Both the position numbers and the translations under genes were made by a program. A stretch of 64,000 nt of DNA from Enoplosus armatus (lineage: Eukaryota > Chordata > Actinopteri > Centrarchiformes > Enoplosidae): assembly GCF_043641665.1 (NCBI RefSeq), contig NC_092198.1:8678501-8742500 (forward strand), read 5' to 3'. Numbering within the stretch: position 1 is the stretch's first letter; each line of letters starts with the position of its first letter. Below the pieces are notes generated by a model. It did no database searches. It saw only the letters and a list, made by a program, of their open reading frames with translations, and had not been told where the DNA came from. Of the stretch, positions 23,019 to 35,320 are shown one piece after another.

Positions 23019-26000
23019 TGGGCCTCGGGGGCCAGCATTGCGGGCCTTCTTGATGCAGAAAAGAAAATTAATTAAAAACAATAATCGTGTAATTCTGCTC
23101 ATTACTTTTGCCCAGACAGGAGCTCTTTATCCTGGTGTGTCTTTCTGATGTGTATCAGATAGCGAGTTGCTTGCTCAGGGGGGCAAACGCACGGTTGCAT
23201 CAGGCAGGTGTCACAGACGATGTGAGGAGGAACAGAAGGGAAGCCTGGATAAAAGATTCCTGTGCATCTGGGCTCAAGAAGAGCTTGATAAGTCTCACTC
23301 TGACAGACAGTGGTATCTAGGACAGGAGACCACTCTATACTACCTTCCTCCCTCTATTTCTCTCTGTTTCTTCACTCCCTCTCTCAAGCCCCTGGATCAT
23401 GCCAAGTCAGTTTGACTAAGAACATTAGGGTGTCACAGCTTGGGATTTGGCGTTTGCAATTCTATTAGAGCGACGACTCTAAAGGCAGACGTCTTCCATT
23501 CCCTCTACCTCTCCTCCTGGTGTTGCCTCTGCCAGCCAACAGATGCAGGTTTTTACATATCAAAGCTGTTGACTTGCCAGAGTCGTTCCTTCACGCCTCT
23601 AATGCTCTTTGCTTCAGAGGACTGTACCTCGGTCCCTTGATCAAGTTACTAAATGCGGCTTTGCACATGGCTCACCACCAAAGGCGGGTGGCTCACACTG
23701 GGACCTGGAAATGCAGGCGAGGAAAGCATCTCAGAGGGATTGGCTTGTGCTTACACACCATGAGACAGGCCAAGAGAAAGAAGGGAGGGGGCATACCGAC
23801 AGTCGTACTGAGCAAACAACAAAAGCGGGGCCGGATTGTGCTAATAAACTAAATTCTCGAGCTGAGGAAGATGAGCAAAGGTCTATGTATTTGGCAAATG
23901 CAACAGAGTCAACAGTGTGTGTTGATGTGTGCACATGGTGGACACATTTCCCCAATATGCTCAAATTGTGTCCAAGCAATCTAACAACTCAAGTACGGAT
24001 TGATTGTGCTTTTAAAACTTGGGCTTTGATGCCAACTATTAATAAGTAACAACAGTCTGACGAGGAGCACAACTGGCCCTGAAGTGAGAACGTGGCAGAA
24101 TGATTGATTTATCAAAACCAAAGCCCAACTAAGTCTCTTTATTATGTGTTCGGCTTTGAAGATAGTAAACAGATGAAAGTGCTGTACAACATAAAGAACT
24201 CTAGTGCAAGAGAGCTGCTTTATTAAAATACTACACAGGAGTGAATTGACGTGCGTCACTGCCTGTCTTGTACTGTGTGTCTCACCCTGTGATGCAACCA
24301 CATGCATGCCAGGGCAAATCTATCGTAGAAAAGCAACAGATGTAATGGCATGTGTCTTTCACCTCTCAGTCACCCCCCCTTGCCTCCTGAGGCATGTCTT
24401 CTCCATCTGACTGTCACTAACAACAGTCACTCCCTGTAAGTGACCCCTGTCACTGAGACAGCAGCAGTGTGCAATAGGAGATGACCTTTCCCTGTTGGAT
24501 GTCAGAGGAGACAAATCTTGCCCAAAGGTGCCCATGATATTGACCTCTACTCTAAGACGGGGTCATTCAAAGGTTGTGGACCTTCATAGGAGTTATGCCT
24601 TTACTTCTTAGAAATACAGTTAAAGGCTTGTTTTTCAGCTTATCATTTTGGCTTTAACTGGGCCATGAAAGTATGTAATGAATACAAAACCCTGGGCTTT
24701 GAATCTTTAGTGTTCATTGTACATTCAGTGGATAGATAAGGCCACCTGAATTTATAGTCTGAAGGTCCTGAAGGTTCCTCATCTCCTCCTTTGAGATCAT
24801 CTGTTATACCAGACAAAGGGGCAGTTGATCAGTGATTTCTTTTAACAATTCTTGTTATTCTCATTTGTTACATCTTATCCGTCGTCTCATTTTTATGACT
24901 ACTCTTGATGAAACTTGACATTTTCTCAGACTGAGGAGGACTTTGAGGAGACTTCCTTCCTCCTCTACACGTTATTTTACCCCAGAGGCTCCGTCACGTC
25001 TCTATTGACTTTCAAATTCCCATTGAAGTGTTTTATAAACGGAGTGTCTTCAAGCGGCCACGTTCCCAACATTCTAATATTAATCGATTTGTTGTTTGCC
25101 TACACTTTTGTGTTAATCGAAAACACATTAGCAGTTCACTTATGATCAACCTTTCCAATTTCTGTACAACTGCACAGCGTCTTATCTTCATTTTGTGTCT
25201 GTATTTGATGAATAGTGCATATTAGCACGATTAGAAAATCATAGCAATTTTAGCAAATATCTGACCAGTTAGTTATAATATTAACGTACAGCATGAAGAA
25301 TTGCCTGAGAGACTTTCTTCTACAGCAGTCTGACAAACATCGACCTCTATTTACAGAGCAGCACTAATTAGATCATTTCTCCGCCCACACAGCGCCGGGA
25401 TCAGCTGGTCATGTTACTGTTATAATGGCCATGGTGATTAGTCAGAATGTGTTTGGATTTGTGTTTTTATTATTATGTGTTTGTAACAAAATTATATCAT
25501 AAGTGTGGCCGTTCAAAACAATATTTCTTCATCCAAAACACAGTGGAGACTCATTTGGTCAGTTACACTATTACACACAGTCTTCTTGTGTTTATGTGAC
25601 ATGTGCTTATAATAGTGTAATGAGCTAATTATTCCAAATTATATTATCAGTAAAATATGTATTATACTATGTAGTTGGGTGAAAATGTGTTTTAATTCAT
25701 GTTGATATATCAGATAAGAGCGCTTGAAAAATGGCACCATGCAAACAGGTACTGCAACACACAGTAAGCTTGCAAGCTAGATAACGCACAAGGTGACTTT
25801 GTGCCGCAGAACGTCTTTTTAATCCGATATCAAGGAAAATAACAAATGAAATGCATAATTAATTATAAATGTCATGTCAACTGTCAGCAAATGTAAGCAT
25901 TTTTTTGTACACTCAAATGAATTTGATGCTTAATAGATGCAAGCTAACTCTAGCAAAAATAGATCAAGTGCCTAAAGATAGCAAAGCAGAGAAAAGTGCC

Positions 26001-28414
26001 ACAAGTGAGACACTTCGGTCTTCGGTGCCTGGTGGACATCGGCACACCAGCAAGAATGGCAGCAGATTATCTGGAGCAGCTCTGATGGTGCTGGATCGTG
26101 ACGCAGAGGCATCCTGTGGACATTAGGGGTTTATTTTCTTATTGTATGTCTTTTACCATGACGTCTTCATTGTGAAAAAAATAAACAATAAGCAATCAAC
26201 TCTGTATAGTTTTGTTTCGTGCCTAACATCATAGAGTTATTACATATTTCTTTTTTTGAATTTCCTGAATAGTTTTATGTACTCTACGAAATCCAAAGTT
26301 TTTATTGTGTGAAAAAGACTTCTTTTTGTCATTAATGCTTGAGGACATTTTATGCTCTTAATCTTTTATGAGAATAACAACTCTCAACTAAATCCAAAAA
26401 AAAGCCTTATATTTTGGGGAGGCCAAAATAAATGTGTCATATTTTGTTTTTAATTTGTCACTGATTTGGAGATGAAGCTGTAGCACGCAATGCAAATGCT
26501 GGAGGGGGAAGAAAGGAAGATTGAAAAAAAAAAGGTATTTTCATAATTGCTGCGTAATTGTAGCTGTTGACCAAAACGCTTGTGGACAGTTAGTGCTTAT
26601 TTGCTTTTTTTCGACTCTAATTGTGCTGCCCTGAGAAAAAATGGTACACAGAATACAGTATGTGGCCCTGCTGCTTTCCAAATGTTAGGCGAGATCACTG
26701 TGACCTATTGCTGCTTGTGGCAATAAACCGGCAGCATCATCCATTCTTCAACTCGACGATTGTACATGTGGTAGATAACATAATGTGAGAGACGTGGAAA
26801 TGCGAGAAAAACACGAGGATGCAGTGTGAACGTACAGCAGCATTTTAACTTTTTTTTTTAAAGCCATTAACACTTATCTTGTTGTTTGCATTCAACAATT
26901 TGTCTCTATCACACCACACCCTCTTTGCATGAGGCAGCAGATCCACCAAGTGCTGCTAATTAATGAAGGGCATCTTAGAGTCCAAATTCTTTGTTTAGCT
27001 TTTAGTGTCAGCATTGGTGCGTAGCAAAGCCACTAACCTTTGATATGGGCTGTCATCACTGCATAATCATAATCAATTCAGCCAAATTTGGCACAGTCTT
27101 CTTCAAAGCACATCAAAACTTCATTAATTCTCTTAACACAGCACAGTGGGTAACAGCCACGCTGAAACGTGAATGCCATAGCAAAGACTACAATAAAAAA
27201 AAAAAATGAGGGCAGAATGTGCTAATCCTTGTCAGCGAGAACAGAACAGGGGCTGTTCGTGTTCCTCTTCAATCAAAATATTGGTAGTGGGTGTATCAAG
27301 TTTCACTTGAGTAAAAACAATGGTTGAGCTGCCGCCATAATTCTGTTTTATTGTTGACACTTTAAAAGTTGTTGGATATTTTTCTGCAGTCTTATGTTTG
27401 GCAGTGATGGGGAGGACATTTAAAACACGGCAGTCAGCATCTTAATTGCCATTTGTATCAGAGTAGTTTAAGAGTGACATACTGCTGCACAGGTTCTTTC
27501 TGGATTAGGGTAAATTGTGATGGAAGAATGTATGGATTAACTAAATAGGCCATGAGGAAAACAATGGGACTGTGGCTATGGGACTCAGTTTTTCTACTTC
27601 CTATAATCACTTGCCAGAGAATGGTAGCACCCTACATGGGTCGCTTTTCATTTCCTTCCTATCCATCTCCCGCTCTTTTTTTCCAGCAGAGAGAAACATC
27701 CCCAGCCCTTGAATGAGTGACAATGCTTTGAATCCCTGACGTTCATTCCAAATATTCCATTCAAATCTCCATAAATGAATACAAAATTAATACTAGTGGG
27801 AATAAATTAGCCGCTCACTAATTAGCCGTTAAGGCATTGTTGAATGTCACATCTTAAGGACGGGATGGGGTTTCTCAATGAGCAGCAGTGGCGGGGAGGG
27901 GTCTAAGGCCCAGGGATATGGCACATAGTCTTTGGGTCTTGTCTGACGTGGGCATGCACACACACAAACAAACAAACATGCGGACCCTAATAAGACATCA
28001 GTATCTAGTATCTAGCGCTTTGTGCCTCTGTTAATATTAGTTTTGCTCAGTTCAAGCTCAGCAGATAAAGTCCTCCCCTTAGTTTAAGAGGTGGAGTCAG
28101 AGCTGTTTCCTCTCAGACCTTACTGAGGGCACCAGGGGACTGGACTAATTTTGCAGCCTTCAGAAGGAAATTGGATGGGCGTGGAAGGAAAGAAATGTGA
28201 GAATGTTCAATTTTGGTCACACTGGACTAGAACACATAAAGATTAATTACACTGCATACACAGAAAATACATCACAGAGACAATTGACACACCATGCAGG
28301 TACACACACACTTTATCACTGCTACAAGTTATACCACAACACTGCAAGATCCATATATACACAAATACAGACACATACGCATTGACAACAAACACCCACA
28401 GTCTGTGTACTCAC

Positions 28415-28708
28415 ATTGTACGATCAGCTCCACCACGGCCTCTCTGGGCTTTACGTTGAACCCATTATACTGGCTGGTCTGGCAGCGGTACGAGCCAGTC
28501 ATCTCCCTGGACACATTAACAATACGCAGCACACCGTCGTAGCTCTCCATCTGCATACTGCCGTCCGGCATGGGCGCCTCCTTATCGGCTCGCGACCACA
28601 GAATGATGGGCTTGGGCTTCCCTGAAACAAGGCACTCCAGCTCCACTGTGTCACCCTCGCGGGCCACCAAGGGGGACTTGCCCCGGGGGACTGTCAGGTT
28701 GGGGGGAA
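28415..28708 (-). CDS. mdga2: mdga2 exon: complete Ig domain 5
   Basis: 294 nt, phase 1 at both ends, residues 311-408 plus the first base of 409. It starts with TT after a strong pyrimidine tract (tctctttcttag); with G from the previous exon this gives [20 protein letters not shown]. The Ig fold shows C336 ([12 protein letters not shown]), W348, the [10 protein letters not shown] motif with C386, and the conserved [12 protein letters not shown] tail. Sequons are N314 (NLT) and N375 (NVS). The donor is T|GTGAGT; the T begins Tyr409 of YPP. The symmetric exon could be skipped in frame, removing Ig5. Confidence 0.97.
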
Positions 28709-29084
28709 CTAAGAAAGAGAAAAACAGAGGAGGGACTGATATGGGGCTCTAGAAAGTCAGCAGGCGGGGTAAGAGGAAATGGTCGACTGGGGGGAGAAGT
28801 GGCGTGGGAGGTATTGGGGGTAAGCGAATGAGCATCCAAGTTGGCAATGGCAATGAAGCTGAGTCTCAGCCACATACAGAGCTTGTATGAAGGACCATGC
28901 AGATATTAGCAGCAGCAATGGCTAACGGCTGGGACTGGACGATCTGAGCATGTAACCTAAGTAAAACCATCATGGAGGGCAGCGGTGAGGAAGTTAAATG
29001 CAATCAAGCAATGGCAAACAATGAACAATGCAATGAAGAGCTGACAGGCAAATGCACTTTGGGACCATAACGGTCGAAGAAAAT

Positions 29085-30045
29085 GATCAATAAGAGCCCT
29101 TTTTAACCCAAAGTTTCCAGGAGCCACAGGAACTAAACTCAGGATCTATGTTAGGAACTAAAAGTTCTCACACACAAGGAAATATTTCTGAATACATTAC
29201 TGAATTGATACCAAAGAACTCACAGAGGTGGAAAAAACAATCAACAAATGCAAACTGATAGTTTGGAGAAAATGAGAGTTAGATGAGAGGATTGATAACA
29301 CTCTCATATCTGTCTATTAAACATGGAGCTGTAGCCAGTAGCTGGTTAGCTTAGCATAAAGACTGGAAGCAGGGGAAAACAGCTAGCCTGGCTCTGCCCA
29401 AAGGTTAAAATACTAGAAGCACCTCTAAAGATCACTAATTAACACATTATATTTGGTTTGTTCACTCTGTACAAAAGCCAAAGAGTTAAAATGACAAGTT
29501 GTGGTTTGTGGTTGTGGGGAGGGGGTTATGTGCTGGACTATTTCTTGGCCAGACTCACCTTCATATTTAACTGAAATTCATTTAAGTTTTACTTCTTGCT
29601 TTCTTGCTATGTTCACTTGATCGCAGCTCTATCTCTCAATATATCTCGTTCACTCCTGCTCTCAGCTATTTTGCACACACTCTTTGTCTTGTTCTTTTTA
29701 GACTAGTCGGAAACCTGGCAACCTAATTTTGTTTTTAGTGTGAACAAAAATTGTACAAGAAATGTCCGACCCTCACCCCAGTGCCAATACTAGTGGCACT
29801 GTGTACTTGCTTACTGTTTGAATCAATCTGAATCTGTTGTGTCAACCAATCAGCGACATTTAGCACTGTAAACTTTGCCTCGATAGTTCCTGGGCCATCA
29901 AAACTTACTACGCGCATAGCGGGGACTGTTTTGTCACCAGGAACTAAATTTAGTCCATGGTTCCTTCGGTCAAAATGGAAGTGGTTCCTGAAATTGTTCC
30001 TGGGCCCCTGGAAAAGTTCTTGCAGTGGAGACGGGCTATACAGTA
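29085..30045. mobile_element. Putative transposon split by a second repeat
   Basis: The left part (29095-29170) has 'ggaactaaa', 'ggaactaaaagttctc' and the right part (29885-30045) has 'ggaactaaatt', 'gttcctgggcc' and cagtggagacgggc. These are the hallmark blocks of one teleost non-autonomous element that I recognise. The segment at 29262-29560 belongs to a different repeat family and appears to have inserted inside it. Boundaries are approximate. Confidence 0.4.
29262..29560 (+). repeat. Dispersed repeat family D, copy 1
   Basis: Contains gagttagatgagaggattg, tagctggttagcttagcata, aagactggaagcaggggaaa and ggctctgcccaaaggttaaa, followed by aattaacacattata and ggttatgtgctggactattt. This is a widespread teleost repeat from memory. 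It lacks coding sequence. Confidence 0.65.
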
Positions 30046-30109
30046 AGGCACTAACACTTCCTATAAACAAATTCTATCCACTAAGCAACTATAAATAAAT
30101 TACCCTTCT

Positions 30110-30330
30110 AAGATACCACCATCATTGTCAGCATTGCCCTTACAATCATCAGCATTACAATATTATCATCATTGTCACATTTCCATCATAATGGTCATCA
30201 TCACATCCTGTCCTCATCATAACACTATTTTTCAGGATGATTTCCACCACCATCATTACATTCATTCATAACTCTTATCACCACCACCATCACTTGCATC
30301 ATTACCATCACTCCACAGCTGTTTACTTCT
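30110..30330. repeat. Degenerate ATC/CAC trinucleotide repeat
   Basis: Over about 220 bp the sequence is dominated by atc, cat and cac units with interruptions (for example catcatcattgtc, caccaccaccatcac). It explains the histidine-rich open frame there, which is not a gene. Confidence 0.75.
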
Positions 30331-31565
30331 CTGCCCCCCTCCTCCTCCTCATGCAGCTACTCAATCTCAGCACAGCGTCACATAATTCAGAGCATTTCCA
30401 ACAGAACCCTCCCAAAGGTGATATAGCATTATTGCTGGCCGTGTAACAAAATATGACCCTATAAATATTTTGCCTTTGTTTAACTGACGTTTTAGAGCCT
30501 GGCTGAAAGTGAACAATGAATAATAAAAGAAGTGCAAAGCACCAAAATTGCTGGACACATTTGCAGGTTTCCTTGAGTGTGCTTGTGTGTGTTCTATGTT
30601 TGGAAAGCAGGAAAGCTAGCAGGTTGGATCAGGCAGTCTGGTTCCTCATCAAGTATGCTGGCCAAGTAAATTTGTTTAATTAGTAAACCTGGCAAATTGC
30701 ACCGGCTCCTAGAGTGCTGTGTGTGTGCATTTGTGTGTTCATGTATTTTTGTGTGAGTCCAAACCATCAGCAGACTCCAAGACTGTTTTGTAGCACTGCT
30801 CCCAAAAATAGTTTACAGCCAGAGAGTCGAGGAGTGAAAATCTTCTCAGCAATGATGAAACCGTGTCATGCTTCCCTGATGATTTTCGAATCACTGTCAT
30901 TCTGCCCAAACAATGCTGCAGCTGGAATGAAGTCAAGCCACATTGAAGTTTCATAGTGATGAAATCACTTGCAATCTCCAGAAAACGAAACGGAGTCCAG
31001 CTATATTTCTTTTGACCCCATTTCTGTCTGGGTGAGAGGTAACAACTCCACTTCCATCTCAATTCTGCAACAGTCAGTTATTCCTATTGTCCTTAAAGTA
31101 GGTCAAAAGGTACCAACTTGCTCAAAATGCTGGAGCAAAAGTACATAAAACTGGATGTGAATTATAGATTAATCAAACTGGCAGAAACAAGGAAAAGCTC
31201 AACATGCTGCACTGATTCTAAGGTTGTGCTAAACCCCATCCTCACTTAAAAGTTCAATAATTACTTGTAAATTTAGCTCATTGTTGACCCCAGATTATAT
31301 CTTGAGAATGTGAATGTCCAGGAGGAAGTAAGAGTGGGTCTAAGAATTGGAAAAGGTTGTGAATGGGGCACAATGTCAAAGAATTCTCTCTCATTGAACT
31401 GTATTTATGGAAACATCTTTCCAAATAAAAAAAAAACCTAAAACCTGTAAGAACAGCAGTGGAAACAAGCTGACACCGACCAACACCTCATATGTTGGCA
31501 AACATAATAGCAAACAGTGGCCTATTTAATTTACCCATCCAGCAGATGTGTAAATAGGTGTTTCT

Positions 31566-31680
31566 GGTCCAATATTCATTCTCCTTTTAGCTCTGTTTTG
31601 GTCTTCACCAAGTACTGAAGGAAATATCTGGTTCTTTAGCGGATGGATGCTCCATTATGATCACCAGTAAGTCGATAACT
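31566..31680 (-). repeat. Dispersed repeat family B, copy 2 (inverted)
   Basis: Read on the minus strand it follows the same order as 3392-3498: gactt-actggtga, gctaaagaaccagatatttc, cttggtgaagaccaaaac, aatattggac. The element probably continues to about 31440. Confidence 0.65.
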
Positions 31681-33373
31681 TTAAAGCAATTATACTGTTT
31701 ATGGGAAATACTGCACTGATTAATCATTTTATTATAACATATAAAAGTTCCTAAAGTGCCTTTTCAGCCATTGTAAGGCTGTTAATCAGTTAGTTCAACA
31801 TTTATCAATAACTTTTTGGTTGAGTAATGCATAAACATGTTTGTATCATTAGCATGGGATAATGAAGACTGGTCATTCATAGATAAATCTTGGCAATGCT
31901 GTTTGGCACCAAAGGAGCAGCAAAAATGATCTCCGCAGAGAAAATGACAGCAGACACTCATTTCACTCTCATACATTTGCTGATTGGTATTCGCACAATG
32001 TCTCGAGTGAGGCAGCCAGGTGTCAAGAGCTGACATATTTCTTTCCACGGCATATTTTCTTCACTTTTCCGAACGTTTCCTTGGGTCCAACCAGTGAAAT
32101 GGTCAATTGACAGCAGCAGTATAGGAGGGGAGCAGCAAGCATCCATTAGCGAGTGGAGGAGAGGTGTATTCACTGAGTTGCCATCATTACACCTGGCCTC
32201 TCCTCAGCCCAGATTAGGCAGGCAATTACAGTTGTCTGCCTATTGGGTTTGGCAGCACAAATACTGGCTATCAGCTGCCATCGTCTCTCCCCGCACCATC
32301 ATGGAAATGCAAACAGGCATACATGCGCACAGACACTCGCTCATCTCTCTCTCTGTTGCTTACTCTGTATCTCACTCTTCCTCCTACTCTCTCTTTCCAA
32401 GTGAACACCCTGCCTCTGTGTGCGAGACTGACCACTGAGATGCTCAGTGTGGCAGAGAGCCTGCTACTGGTCTTCACTGTGCTCTCATTGTGCCAAAGCC
32501 ATCCAAATGCCAGTGATGCCTGCAGGGCATGCCCGCTGTGTGCGTATGCTTGTATAGTGTGCGCTTACGTGGTTTTATGTGTCTGCATGTGCATGTGTGT
32601 ATAGCTGAGTGTTTCTCTTCTCGCCCACGGGTGACACCCTGCTGTGATCCTGCCTCAGTTCCTCAATGGGATGCTTCTAGTTGTTGTTGTTGACTGAAAA
32701 TACTGTGTCTGTGTGTGTGTGCTTGTGTACTTTGTGGGCCTAAATTAGAGACTGGACCTCCTTGTTTGGCCTCAGTAGCGCTGCACATCTCTAGGGCCTC
32801 AGCTGGAATGATCCTTCAAGTGTAGAGGCTGATGGCTGGAGCCTTCCAGTGCAATGTGAGCTGACTGCAAAACGTGGAAATATCTGGCACCAGAGTGGTG
32901 CACACGGACATCTTTGAGAATAAACAACATTCGCACTGCCCCCTTTTTCGGGTAAGTGCTGTGACATCACTCCCCATTACCATGGCAACACTCTCTACTA
33001 CTGCAACTCCTGCAGAGTGTGTGTCTGTATGTGTGAGAGTGTGTGTTTAGACAGCTTGAGGCCAATGAATTGGTCACAATGTGACAGGACTCTCTGCTCC
33101 TCAGAGTCCTGGACCTCTGGGGACAGAGAGAGGAGTCCCACAGGTCTACTGTGGACATGTTTGTGAATCTGTGTGTGTGGGAGAGCTGCATCTATACCCC
33201 AAGTTGCTGAAGTGTAATAAATATCCACAGATGTGTTAAAATTGGCTTAGTGCATTGATAGACTGCAGCGACACACTACTGACCACACTGACATAGTACT
33301 GTGAGTGTGTTTTTGAGCTCTATGCTGTTCCCCTGAGATTTTATAACTTATCTTGCGATCAATCACACAAACC

Positions 33374-33391
33374 CCTCATGAATTCATGAGG
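33374..33391. repeat. 18-bp perfect palindrome
   Basis: cctcatgaattcatgagg equals its own reverse complement. It could be a chance site or a dimeric protein-binding site. Confidence 0.9.
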
Positions 33392-34288
33392 CTGAGATTG
33401 TGGAGCAGCAGGCTTTCAATACCAAAGCTCTTATGACTTGCAGTTTGATTTGTGGCCACACTGCTCTCTGTAATGTTGCCCGTCTGTTTTTACATTTACC
33501 CAACCAGGCAGAGTAAAAGGAATGCACACTGCCCAGTTTAGAAATACAGAAAGACACACCTCCAGTAACACCGCATTTACTGAGGCTAAATAGTGAGCAA
33601 CCCCCCAGGAACGACCAGAGTTTATGTACATCGCTCAAGGGGCCTCAACAGTAGTTAATGAGGGAGGGAAGAGTGTTTCTTATTCATGTTTGCCTCACAG
33701 ATTTTCCCAGCTGGACAGGGAGGTGATTTCCCAGATGGCCACCGCCATTAAGTATGACCTCAGGTGGTGCAGTTGAGGCTATATGCAGGTACGCCAGCAT
33801 AATGCGCCGAGTTGTCTTGTCTTATTAACATATATTATGGACTTACCAAAACCTGGACCAGTTAAAACTGGTCATAGTATACCTACAACTGCAACTACCA
33901 CTATGCTTCTGCCTGCCACCCTCTGATTTCCCAGACCTACATAAATGTACATGCTTGTGTTTTACTCTGATAGTTTCAGCATCTCCAGGACCATCCCAGG
34001 TGTTGTTGGTGTGTGTTGTGCTGACATTTGCTGCCAGGTGGTTATATGCTTATCATTCTAGAGGTGGCATGACCGTGGCATCTACTGTTGTCATATGGCA
34101 GATTTCTCAGGACAGCTTCCCAGCTTTGGGACAGCTGTTAGGTCCCTTCATCCCAGTTCACTGCTGACTGGGCCTGTTTTTGGATCTCTATCTTGTTAAT
34201 CCAATGCTGGGATCTATTGTTCAGTCATTATTGTCATTATTTGTCATTATTTCGTCCCAGTTAGCAGTTCCTAACTTAACTTTATTTA

Positions 34289-34464
34289 AAGATATATTTT
34301 GGGCATTTTATTCGCCTTTATTGGATAGTGATAGCTTGAAGAGCAACAGGAAGAGTGGAGGACATGCAGCAAAGAGCCCAGGCCGGCATTGCACCCGGGC
34401 CGCTGCGGTAAGGAATCAGCCCATGTGGTACACGCTCTACACAGTGGGCTACTGGGGCGCCCAT
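34289..34464 (-). mobile_element. tRNA-derived SINE-like element
   Basis: On the minus strand it starts gggcgccccagtagcccact and continues with gtagagcgtg, an A-box-like block, then ggcccgggtgcaatgccggc, a decayed B-box-like block. It then runs to a cctttattggata-type tail near 34310 on the plus strand. The arrangement (tRNA-like head, unrelated body) and wording fit a SINE I recognise from teleosts. The B box has drifted from GGTTCGANTCC, so it is probably inactive. Confidence 0.6.
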
Positions 34465-35044
34465 TCCCAATTTTTCACCTTACAGTGATCAGAGATATTC
34501 AATTTCACGTTTTTAGGTTTGATTGCACACATACTGTAAGACTTTTCACATCATTTTTGTTTGTTTTGTATTCAATCATTTTAAAGAATGGACTGGACCA
34601 TCTTTTCAATGTAGAGGGAGTCGCATTTCCTCTTTGTTTCAGTTTTATTATTACAGACACATATGCCACCTAACTGACGATTCGCTGCCCTGAATAGCGA
34701 TTATCCAATCATAGTTTACCAACCATTAACTAGACATGGCCAAGCTAATCCTGGATGTTATCAGAGTACAGGCTAACGTTAGCAGCTCTGTCCAACTCTT
34801 AAATAGATTTGGGGATGTTTATACTCCAACAACGATACCTAAACGTGTTACTTGAGAAACAAACAAAGAAGAACAATTCTCCTTGGTTATCTGAACATTT
34901 CCGAAATAGATCACCTGCTGGTGAGGGTGCTGACTTCTGCCTGGGACATATTGGGACATCAATCTTTCAGCATGGTATCATGTATATAGCCAGCGCATAT
35001 TTCAGGCATCTTTTACAGTTTTAAAACAACAACTTAAGATGGAA

Positions 35045-35320
35045 AAAATGTTAGCTTAATTAGGGAGCAAGCTACAGCTGTTAAAATCTGCCTGCGACAG
35101 TTGTCATTTCAGCTGGCATACTCGACTGTTGCTGGCTATAAATGGGAAGCTTGCTTTTGTCTACCTCTGAGCGAAAACAAGGACCAATTGTCTGAGAAAT
35201 GACTAAGAATTTAAAGTGGTCTGCCTGTTATTGTAAACTGCATATGTGCTGTGCATGTGAGAATGGAAAGCATAACAGGCGTACAACAGAAACTAAGGGG
35301 GGCGGGGCTTAGTCAGTTGA
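35045..35320. repeat. Dispersed repeat family C, copy 2
   Basis: Same orientation and block order as 17885-18148 with scattered substitutions and indels. Both copies are rich in GCTAGC/TTAGC motifs. Family unassigned. Confidence 0.65.

Larger units (their letters stand above)
18445..28414 (-). other. Intron between Ig5 and Ig6 exons (9970 bp)
   Basis: It contains two stem-loops (19038-19064 and 20097-20129), a 'gttactttt...atgtaat' dispersed-repeat fragment (19571-19700), a 'ccaccactg'-ended repeat (22035-22178) and a repeat-free stretch with clustered TAAT and E-box-like motifs (22560-23030). The 23108-24050 segment has several overlapping plus-strand open frames with no domain signature. 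No gene is called. Confidence 0.8.

Noticed and set aside
23108..24049. Cluster of overlapping plus-strand open frames
   Set aside because: Different frames, no domains, no exon-like borders that agree with each other.
30237..30446. Histidine-rich open frame
   Set aside because: Produced by the degenerate ATC/CAC simple repeat.
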